Of a stretch of 64,000 nucleotides of DNA, positions 25,321 to 33,967 are shown piece by piece. The notes under the pieces were generated by a model. That model was not told where the DNA came from and ran no database searches. It worked only from the letters and a program-made list of their open reading frames with translations. Made by a program: the position numbers and the translations under genes. Every line of letters starts with the position of its first letter. Position 1 is the first letter of the stretch. The stretch lies in the NCBI GenBank assembly GCA_027021385.1, contig JALUUL010000037.1:1-64000 (forward strand), read 5' to 3'. This DNA comes from Planctomycetota bacterium (GTDB lineage: Bacteria; Planctomycetota; UBA1135; GCA-002748355).

Positions 25321-28038
25321 CTACGGAAGCGTGAAGCTCTGCGTGACCCCGGACACGGCCTCGATCTCCATGTCTCCGAAGCGGAAGCTCTGCAGGTTGC
25401 CGAGGATCCTCTGGTAGGAGTCCTGGAAGGCCCGGAGGATCGACCCGGACCCGTAGCGATAGGCCTTGAGGGTCATCACGTAGGTGCGTCCGGATTTCAA
25501 CGGATTCGGGGCCTCGGGAACGAGATCGCCGAAACGGAATTCCCCCCGATCCCCGGGAAGGAGGACGCGCCAGACGAGGCGGTCGGCCGTCCCCTCGCTC
25601 TCGATCTCGAGCGTCTGGAAATGCGCGCCCGGGGGAGGGGTCCACCGGACATCGACGAAGTCCGCGGAGGGAGTCTTCGAGCCCGCCGCCGGCAGGGCGG
25701 GGAAGGGAACGGCGAGGAAGGATGGGGCCTTCGCCTCGCTCCCGTTGCTTTCGACGAAGATCTGCTGGAAGAAGTCCGCCCCCCCGGGAGCCGAGCCTCC
25801 AGCCTTCACCGCGCAGAGGAAGGCGGCCCCTCCGAGGAGGGGGCCGTTGCGGTCGGGCACCCGGAGGGTCAGGTCCCCCCCGCTCACGGTGATTCCTCCC
25901 GATTCCGGCAGCAGGGTCAGGACACTCCCGTCCTTCCTCCGGGCCGCCAGGAGGTAGCGGTAGGCGCCGGAGTTCAGGGAGGGATCGAGCCCCCGGATCC
26001 CCCGGATCCCGATGGTCTTGTCGAGGGGGAACGAAAGATCCAGGTCCTTCGAAAGGACGTTCCCCGCGGAGGCGACCAGGTCCCCGAGCAAGCCGAGGCG
26101 TTCGGGGAGGAAGACGCCGCCGCTCTCCGTTCCGAGCACGGCCGTGACCGAAGCCCTCCCGGGAGGGATCCCGAGGTCGAAGGGAGGAGACCCGCTCTTC
26201 CCGGGCTCGACGAAGCGAGGGAGTCGTCCGAGGTCGGCACTCCCGCTCAGGACCTCCTGCCGCCACCCCCCCCCGTCTAGGGCGCCTCGCACGAGGATCC
26301 GGACCTCCTTCCCGACCAGGGCGGCCCCCGTCAGGGATCCCCGCAGCCGGGCGAAGGGATCGAAGTTTCCGAGCGGAGGGCGATGCGCCGCTGCGAGGGG
26401 AAACTCCGGACTGTTGTGATCGACGAGGACGAGGGAACGCGCGGCGACGACCTTCTTCGATCCCGGAAAGCTCGATTCGAAGGCCGCGGTCGAAACGCCC
26501 CCCCTCTCTCCCCCGACGAAGACGCGCCCGTTCTCGTCCGAAGTGCCCTTGTCCCCGGTGTTCGCATCGGCCCTCCCCTGGAGGATCGCCCCGGACAGTG
26601 GCCCGCCGCCGTCCTCGTCCAGGAGCGTCGCCGACATCCTCCCCCGGAATTCCGCGGGGCGGAGGTTCTTCGGACCCGCGAGCGTCAGGAGGTCTCTCAG
26701 CGGATCCCGGCCATCGATCCGTCCCTGGTTGAACCCCGCGAAGAGGTCCTTCGCCTCGATCCACGAGATCCGCGAGGCGACCATCCCATACGGCAGATCA
26801 TGAAGGACCCCCTTGCCGGCGGCGTCGGCGGTGACGGTCATACCGAAGCCGGAGGCCGAGCCGACCTCCACCCGGATCCAGGGTTTCGACCTCCCCCGGG
26901 ACGCGGTCAGGAAACGCATCGACCCGACCGGCCAGGTGTCGAGGTCCTTCGCCCCGGCATCGACCGAGGAGGAGTCCATCGACACCGAGAAATCGAGGAG
27001 CTTCGGGGCATGGTCGAAGGGGGCGAGGATACGGACCGCGAGGGTGGGGCTCCCGCCTCCCCCATCCCGGAGCGGAAGCCCGTCCACCCGGAAGCGGCCC
27101 GCGGCGTCCGTGAGAGCCGAGAAGCCTCCCTGGACGGTGACGACGGCGCGGGCAAGGGGGCGTTGGAGCGTGTCCCGGACCACCCCCGTCAGGCTTCCCG
27201 TCACCGCGACATTGACCGCGAAGACATAGAGGCCGCCGCCCGGAAGGAGGGCCTGATCCTGGACGAGTTTTCCTCCCGAGGTCTCGACCGTCGCGCCCCC
27301 GACGTCCTTCCAGGTCCCCGTGTAAGGATCGAGGCGGTAGAGCCGCGCCTTCCCCCCCGCCGGAAGGCCGAGATCGTTCGAGGCCTGGAGGCGCGCCCCC
27401 GAACCGAAGGAGAGCGTGATCGGGGAGAGCAGCAGGGGAGCCCCGGCCAGCCGCGCGCCCGTGGAGGGCGGCGGAAGGGGCCGGGGGAAGCCCGTCTTCG
27501 GAAGGCCGACGAGGTCCACGCGCACGATTCCCTGTACTGCCCCCTCGAGGCCGATCGCGGTCCCTGCGGCGAGATCGAGCCGTCCGCCCGAGTTCGGGCC
27601 GTCGTCGAGGACCCTGGCCCCGGGAAGGACGCCGAGGTCCAGGGTCGACCCGCTGCCGGCGTTCAGGTCGGGGAGCACGACCGGCAGGGAGAGCCGATGC
27701 TCGCCTCCCGGGTAATGCAGGCGGAAGCGGAGGAAGGGGAGGCGGTCCGTTCCGTCCGCGCTGCCGCCCCTCCCGTCGACCGAGAGGAGCAGATCCCCGC
27801 GGATCGGATTCTCGAGACGGAAGCGGCCGACCCGGTTGCTGGCCGTGACCGGAAGCGTGCGCCCGTGCATCCGGATCTCCGCGGAGACGACGGGGGTCCC
27901 CGAAGCGTCGAGCACGAAGCCGGCGAGCACCTCTCCGGTCGGGCGCCGGAGGGCGGGATCGATCTCGCTGCCGTCCCCGACGCTGCAGGAGAACGGGAGG
28001 AGAAGCAAGGGGAACAGGGTGGAAAGGTATCCGCGCAC
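25321..28038 (-). CDS. Large lipoprotein with carboxypeptidase-regulatory-like beta domains
   Basis: I place the start at GTG 28038, which gives 905 aa and a lipoprotein signal (GYLSTLFPLLLLPFSC; lipobox LPFSC). The 57 upstream residues of the track ORF are outside any recognisable domain and overlap pseudogene remains. Near residues 25-100, 300-360 and 510-560 there are segments such as VLAGFVLDASGTPVVSAEI and LTGVVRDTLQRPLARAVVTV, typical of CarboxypepD_reg/CNA-B-like modules. The rest is beta-rich without a clear family. It is probably anchored to a membrane and displayed in the periplasm or outside. No enzymatic motif is visible. AAGGAG lies rather far upstream, so the start is uncertain. 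Confidence 0.8.
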   Translation of the reverse strand: MRGYLSTLFPLLLLPFSCSVGDGSEIDPALRRPTGEVLAGFVLDASGTPVVSAEIRMHGRTLPVTASNRVGRFRLENPIRGDLLLSVDGRGGSADGTDRLPFLRFRLHYPGGEHRLSLPVVLPDLNAGSGSTLDLGVLPGARVLDDGPNSGGRLDLAAGTAIGLEGAVQGIVRVDLVGLPKTGFPRPLPPPSTGARLAGAPLLLSPITLSFGSGARLQASNDLGLPAGGKARLYRLDPYTGTWKDVGGATVETSGGKLVQDQALLPGGGLYVFAVNVAVTGSLTGVVRDTLQRPLARAVVTVQGGFSALTDAAGRFRVDGLPLRDGGGGSPTLAVRILAPFDHAPKLLDFSVSMDSSSVDAGAKDLDTWPVGSMRFLTASRGRSKPWIRVEVGSASGFGMTVTADAAGKGVLHDLPYGMVASRISWIEAKDLFAGFNQGRIDGRDPLRDLLTLAGPKNLRPAEFRGRMSATLLDEDGGGPLSGAILQGRADANTGDKGTSDENGRVFVGGERGGVSTAAFESSFPGSKKVVAARSLVLVDHNSPEFPLAAAHRPPLGNFDPFARLRGSLTGAALVGKEVRILVRGALDGGGWRQEVLSGSADLGRLPRFVEPGKSGSPPFDLGIPPGRASVTAVLGTESGGVFLPERLGLLGDLVASAGNVLSKDLDLSFPLDKTIGIRGIRGLDPSLNSGAYRYLLAARRKDGSVLTLLPESGGITVSGGDLTLRVPDRNGPLLGGAAFLCAVKAGGSAPGGADFFQQIFVESNGSEAKAPSFLAVPFPALPAAGSKTPSADFVDVRWTPPPGAHFQTLEIESEGTADRLVWRVLLPGDRGEFRFGDLVPEAPNPLKSGRTYVMTLKAYRYGSGSILRAFQDSYQRILGNLQSFRFGDMEIEAVSGVTQSFTLP

Positions 28039-28225
28039 GATGGGCGGAAATCCTAACTCCTTGTCCTCGTCGCCGCACCCCCGAGCGGCACAGACCGGCC
28101 TCCGCGGCCGCCTCGGCGTCCGCGGCCAGGCCCCGGGCGGAGCTCCTTCCCGGGGAATCGGAACCCACGCGGCCGGAATCCCCCCATGTTCGAGGTACGA
28201 GAAGAACCGCACGTAGCCGTCCTCC

Positions 28226-28620
28226 CGGCGGCCGTCCCCGACCCGTCATCGTTCGCCCCGTGGGCGTCCCGCGTCCCGTCGCGCCGCTCCTCGTTCCGAG
28301 AGTCATAGTGGGCGGAGACGAGGAAGAAGTGAGCGGAGCGATCCCCGGATCGTCGCCGAGATGTTGACAACCTCGACCGGCTCCTCCCTCCCGCGGATCA
28401 CCGAGCGATACCGGTCGACCTCCACCCTCATGCGTCCCCCGCTGCGCGCGGCCGCGGTCCGGAGGCGGGATTCGATGAACCTCCTCTCCACTCCTATCCC
28501 GCGTTTCCCCGGACCCGGATCCTAAAAGCTGTTGCGTGTGCAGGAGGAGACGAGATCCCTGATCGTTCGCTCGAGGGCCTCGGGACGGATCCTCGCGGGG
28601 AGAGGGAGGAGCACTTCCAT
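28226..28620 (-). pseudogene. Decayed M28-family zinc aminopeptidase (truncated)
   Basis: Reading from ATG 28620, PEALERTIRDLVSSCTRNSF is the expected N-terminal block of secreted M28 peptidases. A TAG stop follows in frame, then DPGPGKRGIG-VERRFIESRL continues in the same frame up to VEVVNISATIRG. A one-base shift near a GGGG run is needed to reach HFFLVSAHYDSRN and DAHGANDDGSGTAA, which hold the zinc-ligand His and Asp motifs. After this the sequence ends abruptly where about 200 further residues should be. One nonsense codon, one frameshift and a 3' truncation mark it as a dead gene. It fills most of the 656-nt gap between the lipoprotein gene and gpmI. Confidence 0.75.
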
Positions 28621-28694
28621 CCGCCGCGGCGGCCCGCAGCGGTCGGAGGGCGCTTGGGCCGGGCGCGGCCGGTCTCCACGGCATCCGGGGCTCC

Positions 28695-30233
28695 TCAAGC
28701 CTCGAGGACGAGATCCCTTCCCGTCATCGCCTCCGGCGGGTCGAGCCCGAGGAAGGGCAGGAGGGTCGGGGCGATGTCGGCCAGGGACCCGCCCTCCCGA
28801 AGCCCCCGGATCCGGGATGCCCCCTCGCCATAGAGCAGGAAGGGGACGGGACCCGTCGTATGGGCCGTCATCGGTCCTCCGGTCTTTGGATCGATCATCT
28901 CCTCGCAGTTGCCATGGTCGGCCGTCAGGCAGACGAGTCCCTTCCGTTCGACGACATCCGGAACGATCCTCTCCAGGCAGCGGTCCAGGGCCCTGACGGC
29001 CTCGATCGCGGCCTCGAGCACTCCGGTGTGCCCGACCATGTCCCCGTTCGCGAAGTTCAGGACGAGGAGCGCGTGCCGGCCTCTCCGGATCTCCTCCAGG
29101 AGCCGATCCGTGACCTCGAAGGCCGACATCTCGGGCTTCAGGTCATAGGTCGCGACCTTCGGGCTCGGCACGAGGATCCTGTCCTCACCCTCGAAGGGCT
29201 CCTCCCGCCCACCGTTGAAGAAGAACGTGACGTGCGCGTATTTCTCGGTCTCGGCGATGTGGAGCTGCCGCTTCCCGGCCCTCGAAACGACTTCGGCGAA
29301 GAGATCGGGGATTTCCTGCGGAGGGAAGCAGACTTTGCAGGGAAAGTCCTTCCGGTACTCCGTCATCGTCAGGAAGTCGACCTCGGGACGCCGGCCTCGC
29401 TCGAAACCGTCGAACTCCGCGAAGAGGAAGGCCTGCGAGAGTTCCCGCGCCCGATCCGCGCGGAAGTTGAAGAAGAAGCAGGCGTCCCCGTCGTCGATCC
29501 CCTCATGACCATCGAGAACCGTCGGGCGCACGAACTCGTCGTTCTCCCCCCGCGCATAGGCCGCCTCGAGGGCGGTCCGGGCGTCCGGGGCCCGCGGACC
29601 CTCCCCCTGCGCGAGGGCGGCCCAGGCGAGCGCGACCCGGTCCCAGCGCTTGTCCCGATCCATCGCGTAGAAGCGCCCCGAGATCGTCGCGATCCGACCG
29701 CCGATAGCTTCGAGTCTTCGATGGAAACGCTCGAGGAACGGACCCGCGCTGCGCGGCGGCGTGTCCCTGCCGTCGAGGAAGGCGTGGAGGCGGCAACGCG
29801 GACCCAATCCCCGTTCTTCGACCGCCGCGAGGACGCCCTCGAGGTGCCGGTCGCTCGAATGCACGCCGCCGTCCGACACCAGCCCCATCAGGTGCAGCTC
29901 CCCTCCTCTCGTGGCGACCCCGTCGAGCAACGCGGCGAAGGCGGGGTTCCGACCGAAACTCCCGTCCTCGATCGCGAGATCGATGCGCACGATGTCCTGA
30001 TGCACGACTCTTCCCGAGCCGATCGTCAGGTGTCCGACCTCGCTGTTCCCCATCTGCCCCTCGGGCAATCCGACTCTGAGCCCAGAGGTCCGGATCGTCG
30101 TCCATTTCCCTTCACGGCGCATCCGTTCATAGAAGCGCGGCTCCGCAGCGGTGACAGCGTTCGACGGGGACGGGGGAGCCTCCCCGAAACCGTCCAGGAT
30201 GGCCAAGAGCACCGGACCTTCGACCGTTCGCAT
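28695..30233 (-). CDS. gpmI: 2,3-bisphosphoglycerate-independent phosphoglycerate mutase
   Basis: This 512-aa cytoplasmic glycolytic enzyme interconverts 3- and 2-phosphoglycerate using two Mn ions. The first metal-site Asp is in LLAILDGFG; the phosphorylated Ser is in PEGQMGNSEVGHLTIGSGR; FLDGRDTPPRSA, a VGHTG block and TADHGNCEEM complete the signature. The length is normal. It lies 15 nt downstream of the cyclodeaminase-like gene and is probably co-transcribed with it. Confidence 0.97.
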   Translation of the reverse strand: MRTVEGPVLLAILDGFGEAPPSPSNAVTAAEPRFYERMRREGKWTTIRTSGLRVGLPEGQMGNSEVGHLTIGSGRVVHQDIVRIDLAIEDGSFGRNPAFAALLDGVATRGGELHLMGLVSDGGVHSSDRHLEGVLAAVEERGLGPRCRLHAFLDGRDTPPRSAGPFLERFHRRLEAIGGRIATISGRFYAMDRDKRWDRVALAWAALAQGEGPRAPDARTALEAAYARGENDEFVRPTVLDGHEGIDDGDACFFFNFRADRARELSQAFLFAEFDGFERGRRPEVDFLTMTEYRKDFPCKVCFPPQEIPDLFAEVVSRAGKRQLHIAETEKYAHVTFFFNGGREEPFEGEDRILVPSPKVATYDLKPEMSAFEVTDRLLEEIRRGRHALLVLNFANGDMVGHTGVLEAAIEAVRALDRCLERIVPDVVERKGLVCLTADHGNCEEMIDPKTGGPMTAHTTGPVPFLLYGEGASRIRGLREGGSLADIAPTLLPFLGLDPPEAMTGRDLVLEA

Positions 30234-30248
30234 CTCTTCCTCGGATTC

Positions 30249-30875
30249 CTAGCAGGACATGGCCGTCAGGGCCGTGTCCAGGATCTTCTTGTGCGCCGCC
30301 CGGATCGACTCCTCGATCCGATCGACCTCCTCGATCGCCCCGTCGGCATGGTCGCGGTCGGCCATCTGCACGGCATTCGAACGGATGGCGAGCGCCGCGC
30401 AGGACCCCGCGGCCTCGAGAAGGCAGGCGCCAGCGGCGAGGTCCCCGATCAGGTTCGTATTGCTCTGATCGGCGATCGCGGCCATCGAATCGAGGGCGTC
30501 CAGGACGAGGGAAAGAACTTCGAAGGGGACCGCGATGGCCTCCTTCAGGACCTCGTCCAGCCGAGGGCGGGGCTCCAATCCCTCCTTCCAGGCCTCGAGA
30601 ACCCCCCGATAGGCCTCGGCGTCCCGATCCGCAAGCTTGGTGCAGAGTTCTCCGACCCGGGCGAGGTCCGTCTCCGCCCGGTCGAGTCTCCGATCGGTCT
30701 CGAGCAGCACCTCGCTTCTCCCCTTGCGACCGCGGGAATACCGCACCGCCATCGAACCGAGAGCGGCCCCGAGGGCGGCCGCCAACGCGGCTCCGGACCC
30801 GCAACCCGGAACGGGCCGCCGTTCGGCGAAGACCCGAAGAAGTTCGATGAAGGGCAGGGATCCTAGGGGTTCCAT
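30249..30875 (-). CDS. Cyclodeaminase/cyclohydrolase family protein (FTCD-C domain)
   Basis: From ATG 30875 this is a 208-aa all-helical protein of the FTCD C-terminal family. The family acts on formimino- or methenyl-tetrahydrofolate (as in FchA). The conserved start RRPVPGCGSGAALAAALGAA and the LADRDAEAYRGVLEA and NLIGDLAAGA helices are visible. The track ORF extends to 31502 in frame, but the upstream part lacks family character. It probably serves one-carbon metabolism; no other folate gene is adjacent. Confidence 0.88.
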   Translation of the reverse strand: MEPLGSLPFIELLRVFAERRPVPGCGSGAALAAALGAALGSMAVRYSRGRKGRSEVLLETDRRLDRAETDLARVGELCTKLADRDAEAYRGVLEAWKEGLEPRPRLDEVLKEAIAVPFEVLSLVLDALDSMAAIADQSNTNLIGDLAAGACLLEAAGSCAALAIRSNAVQMADRDHADGAIEEVDRIEESIRAAHKKILDTALTAMSC

Positions 30876-31243
30876 CGGGGCTCCGGCAAAGGTCGAGAGC
30901 GCTCCAAGGTCCCCTCGCGCCTTCCCGAACGCAAGGACCTTCGGGAGATAAGGGCCGGCCGGATCGGAGAAACGGAAGTTCGGATCTTCCGTGTCATCGG
31001 GCGGAGAGACGAGGGCGGATTTTTTCTCAAGTCGGAAAGGCCTGCCTGACGAACAACCGATGCCCCGCAAAAGGCGCGGAAAACGCCCGGCGCGGGGCCT
31101 CGGGATCCGGGGGATCCCGGAATGCCGAACAGGCATAGCTCTGCGACAGGCCGGTTTCGACGTCTCCGCCCTCCCGGATCGCCCGCTGGGCTTCATGCAA
31201 GCCCGACGGATCCGCACTTTGGCACGACCACAGGGAGGGAGCC
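30876..31243. other. Divergent intergenic region, no gene seen
   Basis: These 368 nt separate the cyclodeaminase-like and FG-GAP genes. ORFs crossing it are extensions of neighbours without family similarity. AGGGAGG just before 31244 is the ribosome binding site of the right-hand gene. No promoter pair or repeat stood out. Confidence 0.5.
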
Positions 31244-32926
31244 ATGAGGAAGCCGGTCCTGGCATTCCTGCTGGCGCTCGCGCCGCCCCTGGCGGCGCAA
31301 GGGCACCCGTTCGGAACGGAACGTATCGTCCGGGGAAGCAGAAACTTCCCCGGTTCCGTCCAAATCGCGGATTTGGACTACGACGGGCGCTCGGATCTCC
31401 TTGTCGCCAACGCCTTCGGCTTCGACGTGTTGCGGGGGGTGGCCAGCGCCTACCTGCTGGATGCGAACTACAAGATCCGCAACGAAAACGACCTTCCTCC
31501 ATCCGGCGAGCCCGGACTCGTCGCGCAGGCCGGAATCCTCCTCGAAGACCTGAATGGGGACCGGCTCGTCGACCTCGTATCGATCAGCGACCGAGCCGTT
31601 CTCACGGTCTTCCTCCACGACGGAATCGAGTCGAAGAAGAGAAAGGGAGTTCCGAGATACCGGAAGAACGGCAAGTCCTTCGTCCTGAAGGTCGGAAAGA
31701 ACCCAAACCTCTCGGTCGCCGGGCTCAAGCTGCACGGAGCCCTCCTCGTCGACCTCGACGGACTCCCCCCCAAGGAGATGGTCTTGACCGGCGACCTCGT
31801 CTCGTTCTTCGAGATCGTCCAGAGTACGGGGATCTCCCTCGTCAAGTTCGACAAGAAGGGCAATCCGGTCTCGGAAACGGTACTCCAGCCCGGGCGATAC
31901 ATCGACCTCGCCGCGGGGGACCTCGACGGGGACGGCGACCAGGACCTCGTCGCCTTGAACTCCTCGAACAAGGTCACGGTTCTCAGGAACATGGGATCGG
32001 GGAAGTTCATCCCAGCCGCATTCAGTCTCGGCGGATCGGGGCGCGGAAAACGGATCGAGCTACGGGACCTGAACCGGGATGGAAGGGCCGACGTCCTCGT
32101 AGGATCGACCGGGCCCGTCCCCCGTCTCCGGATCTACCCCGGGACGCGCAACGGGACCCTCGCGAGCGCCGTATCGGTCCCTCTTCCCAAGTTGCCAAAA
32201 CATGCGATCGAAGGAATCGTCGCCCGTGATTTCGATCGGGACGGAAAGCAGGACCTCGCCCTCCTGATGTCCTCCGACACATCCCAGGCCGCGGTCCTCC
32301 ACCTCGCCGGACGGGGCAAGTTCGTCTTCACCGGCGCCTCGGTCCTCGGGTTGTCCCAAAATATCCCGACCCACGAGACCCCGACCTTCGTCAACCTGAT
32401 CCAGGCCGCCGACCTCGACGGCGACCTGGCCGAAGAACTCGTTCTCGGGTCGATCAACGATCCAAGAAACCAGAAGATGGTTCAGATCCTCTTCCCGAAC
32501 CTGACGAAAACGGGAGTCGGGGTGCGCTGGAGGGGGAAGGGAGTTCGAGGAAGCGACGGGATCATCCCGGCCATCGCGGTCCGGAGCGGGCGGCCGGTGC
32601 TCGGCGATGCCTCCTTCGCGGTAGGTCTCTCCTATGCAAAGGGTGGAGGAAGCCACGCGATCCTCTTCCTGAGTCCCCGCTACATCCCCCTGACCTACAT
32701 GGGGTTGACCTGGCAGAGCTTCCCCTCGTTCGTTCTCGTGACGAAGACGACGGGCGCGGGAAGAGGAGGAGGAATGGCCTTCGTTCCGATGAGCATCCCG
32801 AAGGATCCCCGTCTGCCCGGGATCACCTGGTTCATGCAATGGGTCGTCGCGGACCGGGGGGCGGGCAACCTCCCGAGGCTCGCGCTCAGCCCCTCCCTCG
32901 AGGTCAGGGTCGCGAAGTCCCGCTGA
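31244..32926 (+). CDS. Secreted FG-GAP/VCBS beta-propeller protein
   Basis: This 560-aa protein has a signal peptide (VLAFLLALAPPLAAQ) and FG-GAP-type repeats with Ca-binding Dx(D/N)xDG loops: IADLDYDGRSDLL, LEDLNGDRLVDLV, AGDLDGDGDQDLV, RDLNRDGRADVL, RDFDRDGKQDLA and AADLDGDLAEELV. These form an integrin-alpha-like propeller at about residues 30-420. The last 130 residues (SFAVGLSYAKGGG to ARLAL-like end) carry the same C-terminal module as the secreted proteins at 8839, 15423 and 49153. Likely exported and adhesive or structural. AGGGAGG precedes the ATG. Confidence 0.9.
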   Translation: MRKPVLAFLLALAPPLAAQGHPFGTERIVRGSRNFPGSVQIADLDYDGRSDLLVANAFGFDVLRGVASAYLLDANYKIRNENDLPPSGEPGLVAQAGILLEDLNGDRLVDLVSISDRAVLTVFLHDGIESKKRKGVPRYRKNGKSFVLKVGKNPNLSVAGLKLHGALLVDLDGLPPKEMVLTGDLVSFFEIVQSTGISLVKFDKKGNPVSETVLQPGRYIDLAAGDLDGDGDQDLVALNSSNKVTVLRNMGSGKFIPAAFSLGGSGRGKRIELRDLNRDGRADVLVGSTGPVPRLRIYPGTRNGTLASAVSVPLPKLPKHAIEGIVARDFDRDGKQDLALLMSSDTSQAAVLHLAGRGKFVFTGASVLGLSQNIPTHETPTFVNLIQAADLDGDLAEELVLGSINDPRNQKMVQILFPNLTKTGVGVRWRGKGVRGSDGIIPAIAVRSGRPVLGDASFAVGLSYAKGGGSHAILFLSPRYIPLTYMGLTWQSFPSFVLVTKTTGAGRGGGMAFVPMSIPKDPRLPGITWFMQWVVADRGAGNLPRLALSPSLEVRVAKSR

Positions 32927-32927
32927 A

Positions 32928-32959
32928 GGCCCGACGGCGAAGCCTCCGGCTGTCGGGCC
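32928..32959. terminator. Bidirectional terminator hairpin
   Basis: GGCCCGAC pairs with GTCGGGCC and encloses an AGCC/GGCT inner stem. It sits immediately after the FG-GAP gene stop and just before the stop of the convergent GT2 gene. Confidence 0.75.
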
Positions 32960-32974
32960 ACCCCTCCGGGGGCC

Positions 32975-33964
32975 TCACACCCCCCGGCGCAGGATCCGAT
33001 CGAGCCACGCGTAGGCGCGGCTCCCTTCCTTCAGCTTGCGGACGGAACGCGCCCCCAGGAACTGGGCGAGGTTCTGGGAGAAGGCGTAGGGGATGACCTT
33101 GCTCCACCAGAGGAGCCTCCCCGGAGGGCTCAGCCCGGGGTCCCGGGCCACGACCTTCAAGAAATGGCCGATCCCGTGCAGGCTGCAGTTCCAGACATCC
33201 CTCCAGCGGGGGATCGTATGCACCCCGAAGAGCTGGTGGAGGTTGTGGTGGTCGAGATAGATCCTCTTGAACTCGTACCAGATCGAGTTGTTGTGCGAAT
33301 GGACGACCTTGGATCTCGGTTCGAAGACGACCTTCCAACCCGCAAGGACGACCCGGTGCCCCCAGTCGAGATCCTCCCCGAATCGCCGCTTGCGGAACGG
33401 GATCTCAAGGGCGGTCGCGCGGCGGACGCTCGAACTCACGTTGTCGAAAGCGACCCGCGCGAGTTTCTCGAGCGGGGGAAGGGCTTCGAAGCTCGAGGGA
33501 TCCTCGATTTCCTGGACCCGCGGCTCCTCCCGGGACGCGACCCAGCTCGAGAGGCGGTCCTTGATGAAGGGGTTCGCGTCGGGACGGGGCAACTGGCGGC
33601 TGTAGGCCCCCGCGACGCGGGGATCGTCGAAGCAGTCGACGAGACGCTGCATCCAATGTTCGTCGAAGGGCATCGCGTCCTGCGTCGCCAGGATGACGAT
33701 TTCCCCCTTCGCCTCGCGAATGCCCAGATTCCTCGTCAGGCCATGATCGAACTCGTGGTTCGGGATCCGGATCAGGCGCACGGGCCGTGATTCCAGGAAC
33801 TCCACGGTCCCGTCCCCGGATCCCGAATCGATGCACAGGATCTCGTAGGGCCGGTCGCAGTTCTGGGCCATCATCCGTTCCAGGATCGCGGGGAATTCCT
33901 TTCCCGCGTTCCAGGTCGGAATCACGATGCTGACTCCGGGTTTATCCTCGGGGGCGAACGGCAT
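32975..33964 (-). CDS. GT2 family glycosyltransferase
   Basis: This 329-aa GT-A enzyme is the last gene of the four-gene glycan operon, starting 3 nt after the preceding stop. It has the nucleotide-sugar-binding N-terminus (SIVIPTWNAGKEFPAILERM), an ILCIDSGSGDGT loop, and a TQDAMPFDEHW segment corresponding to the DxD region. The later GEDLDWGHRVVLAGW block matches the ED motif of rhamnosyltransferase-like GT2 proteins, so transfer of rhamnose is possible. No membrane anchor is seen. Confidence 0.93.
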   Translation of the reverse strand: MPFAPEDKPGVSIVIPTWNAGKEFPAILERMMAQNCDRPYEILCIDSGSGDGTVEFLESRPVRLIRIPNHEFDHGLTRNLGIREAKGEIVILATQDAMPFDEHWMQRLVDCFDDPRVAGAYSRQLPRPDANPFIKDRLSSWVASREEPRVQEIEDPSSFEALPPLEKLARVAFDNVSSSVRRATALEIPFRKRRFGEDLDWGHRVVLAGWKVVFEPRSKVVHSHNNSIWYEFKRIYLDHHNLHQLFGVHTIPRWRDVWNCSLHGIGHFLKVVARDPGLSPPGRLLWWSKVIPYAFSQNLAQFLGARSVRKLKEGSRAYAWLDRILRRGV

Positions 33965-33967
33965 GAA

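Noticed and set aside
28053-28370. The 105-aa ORF as a functional gene
   Set aside because: It only covers the zinc-motif stretch of an M28 peptidase and is one piece of a frame-shifted pseudogene.
31219-31236. Sigma-54 promoter (TGGCACG) before the FG-GAP gene
   Set aside because: The -12 GC element at the right spacing is missing.
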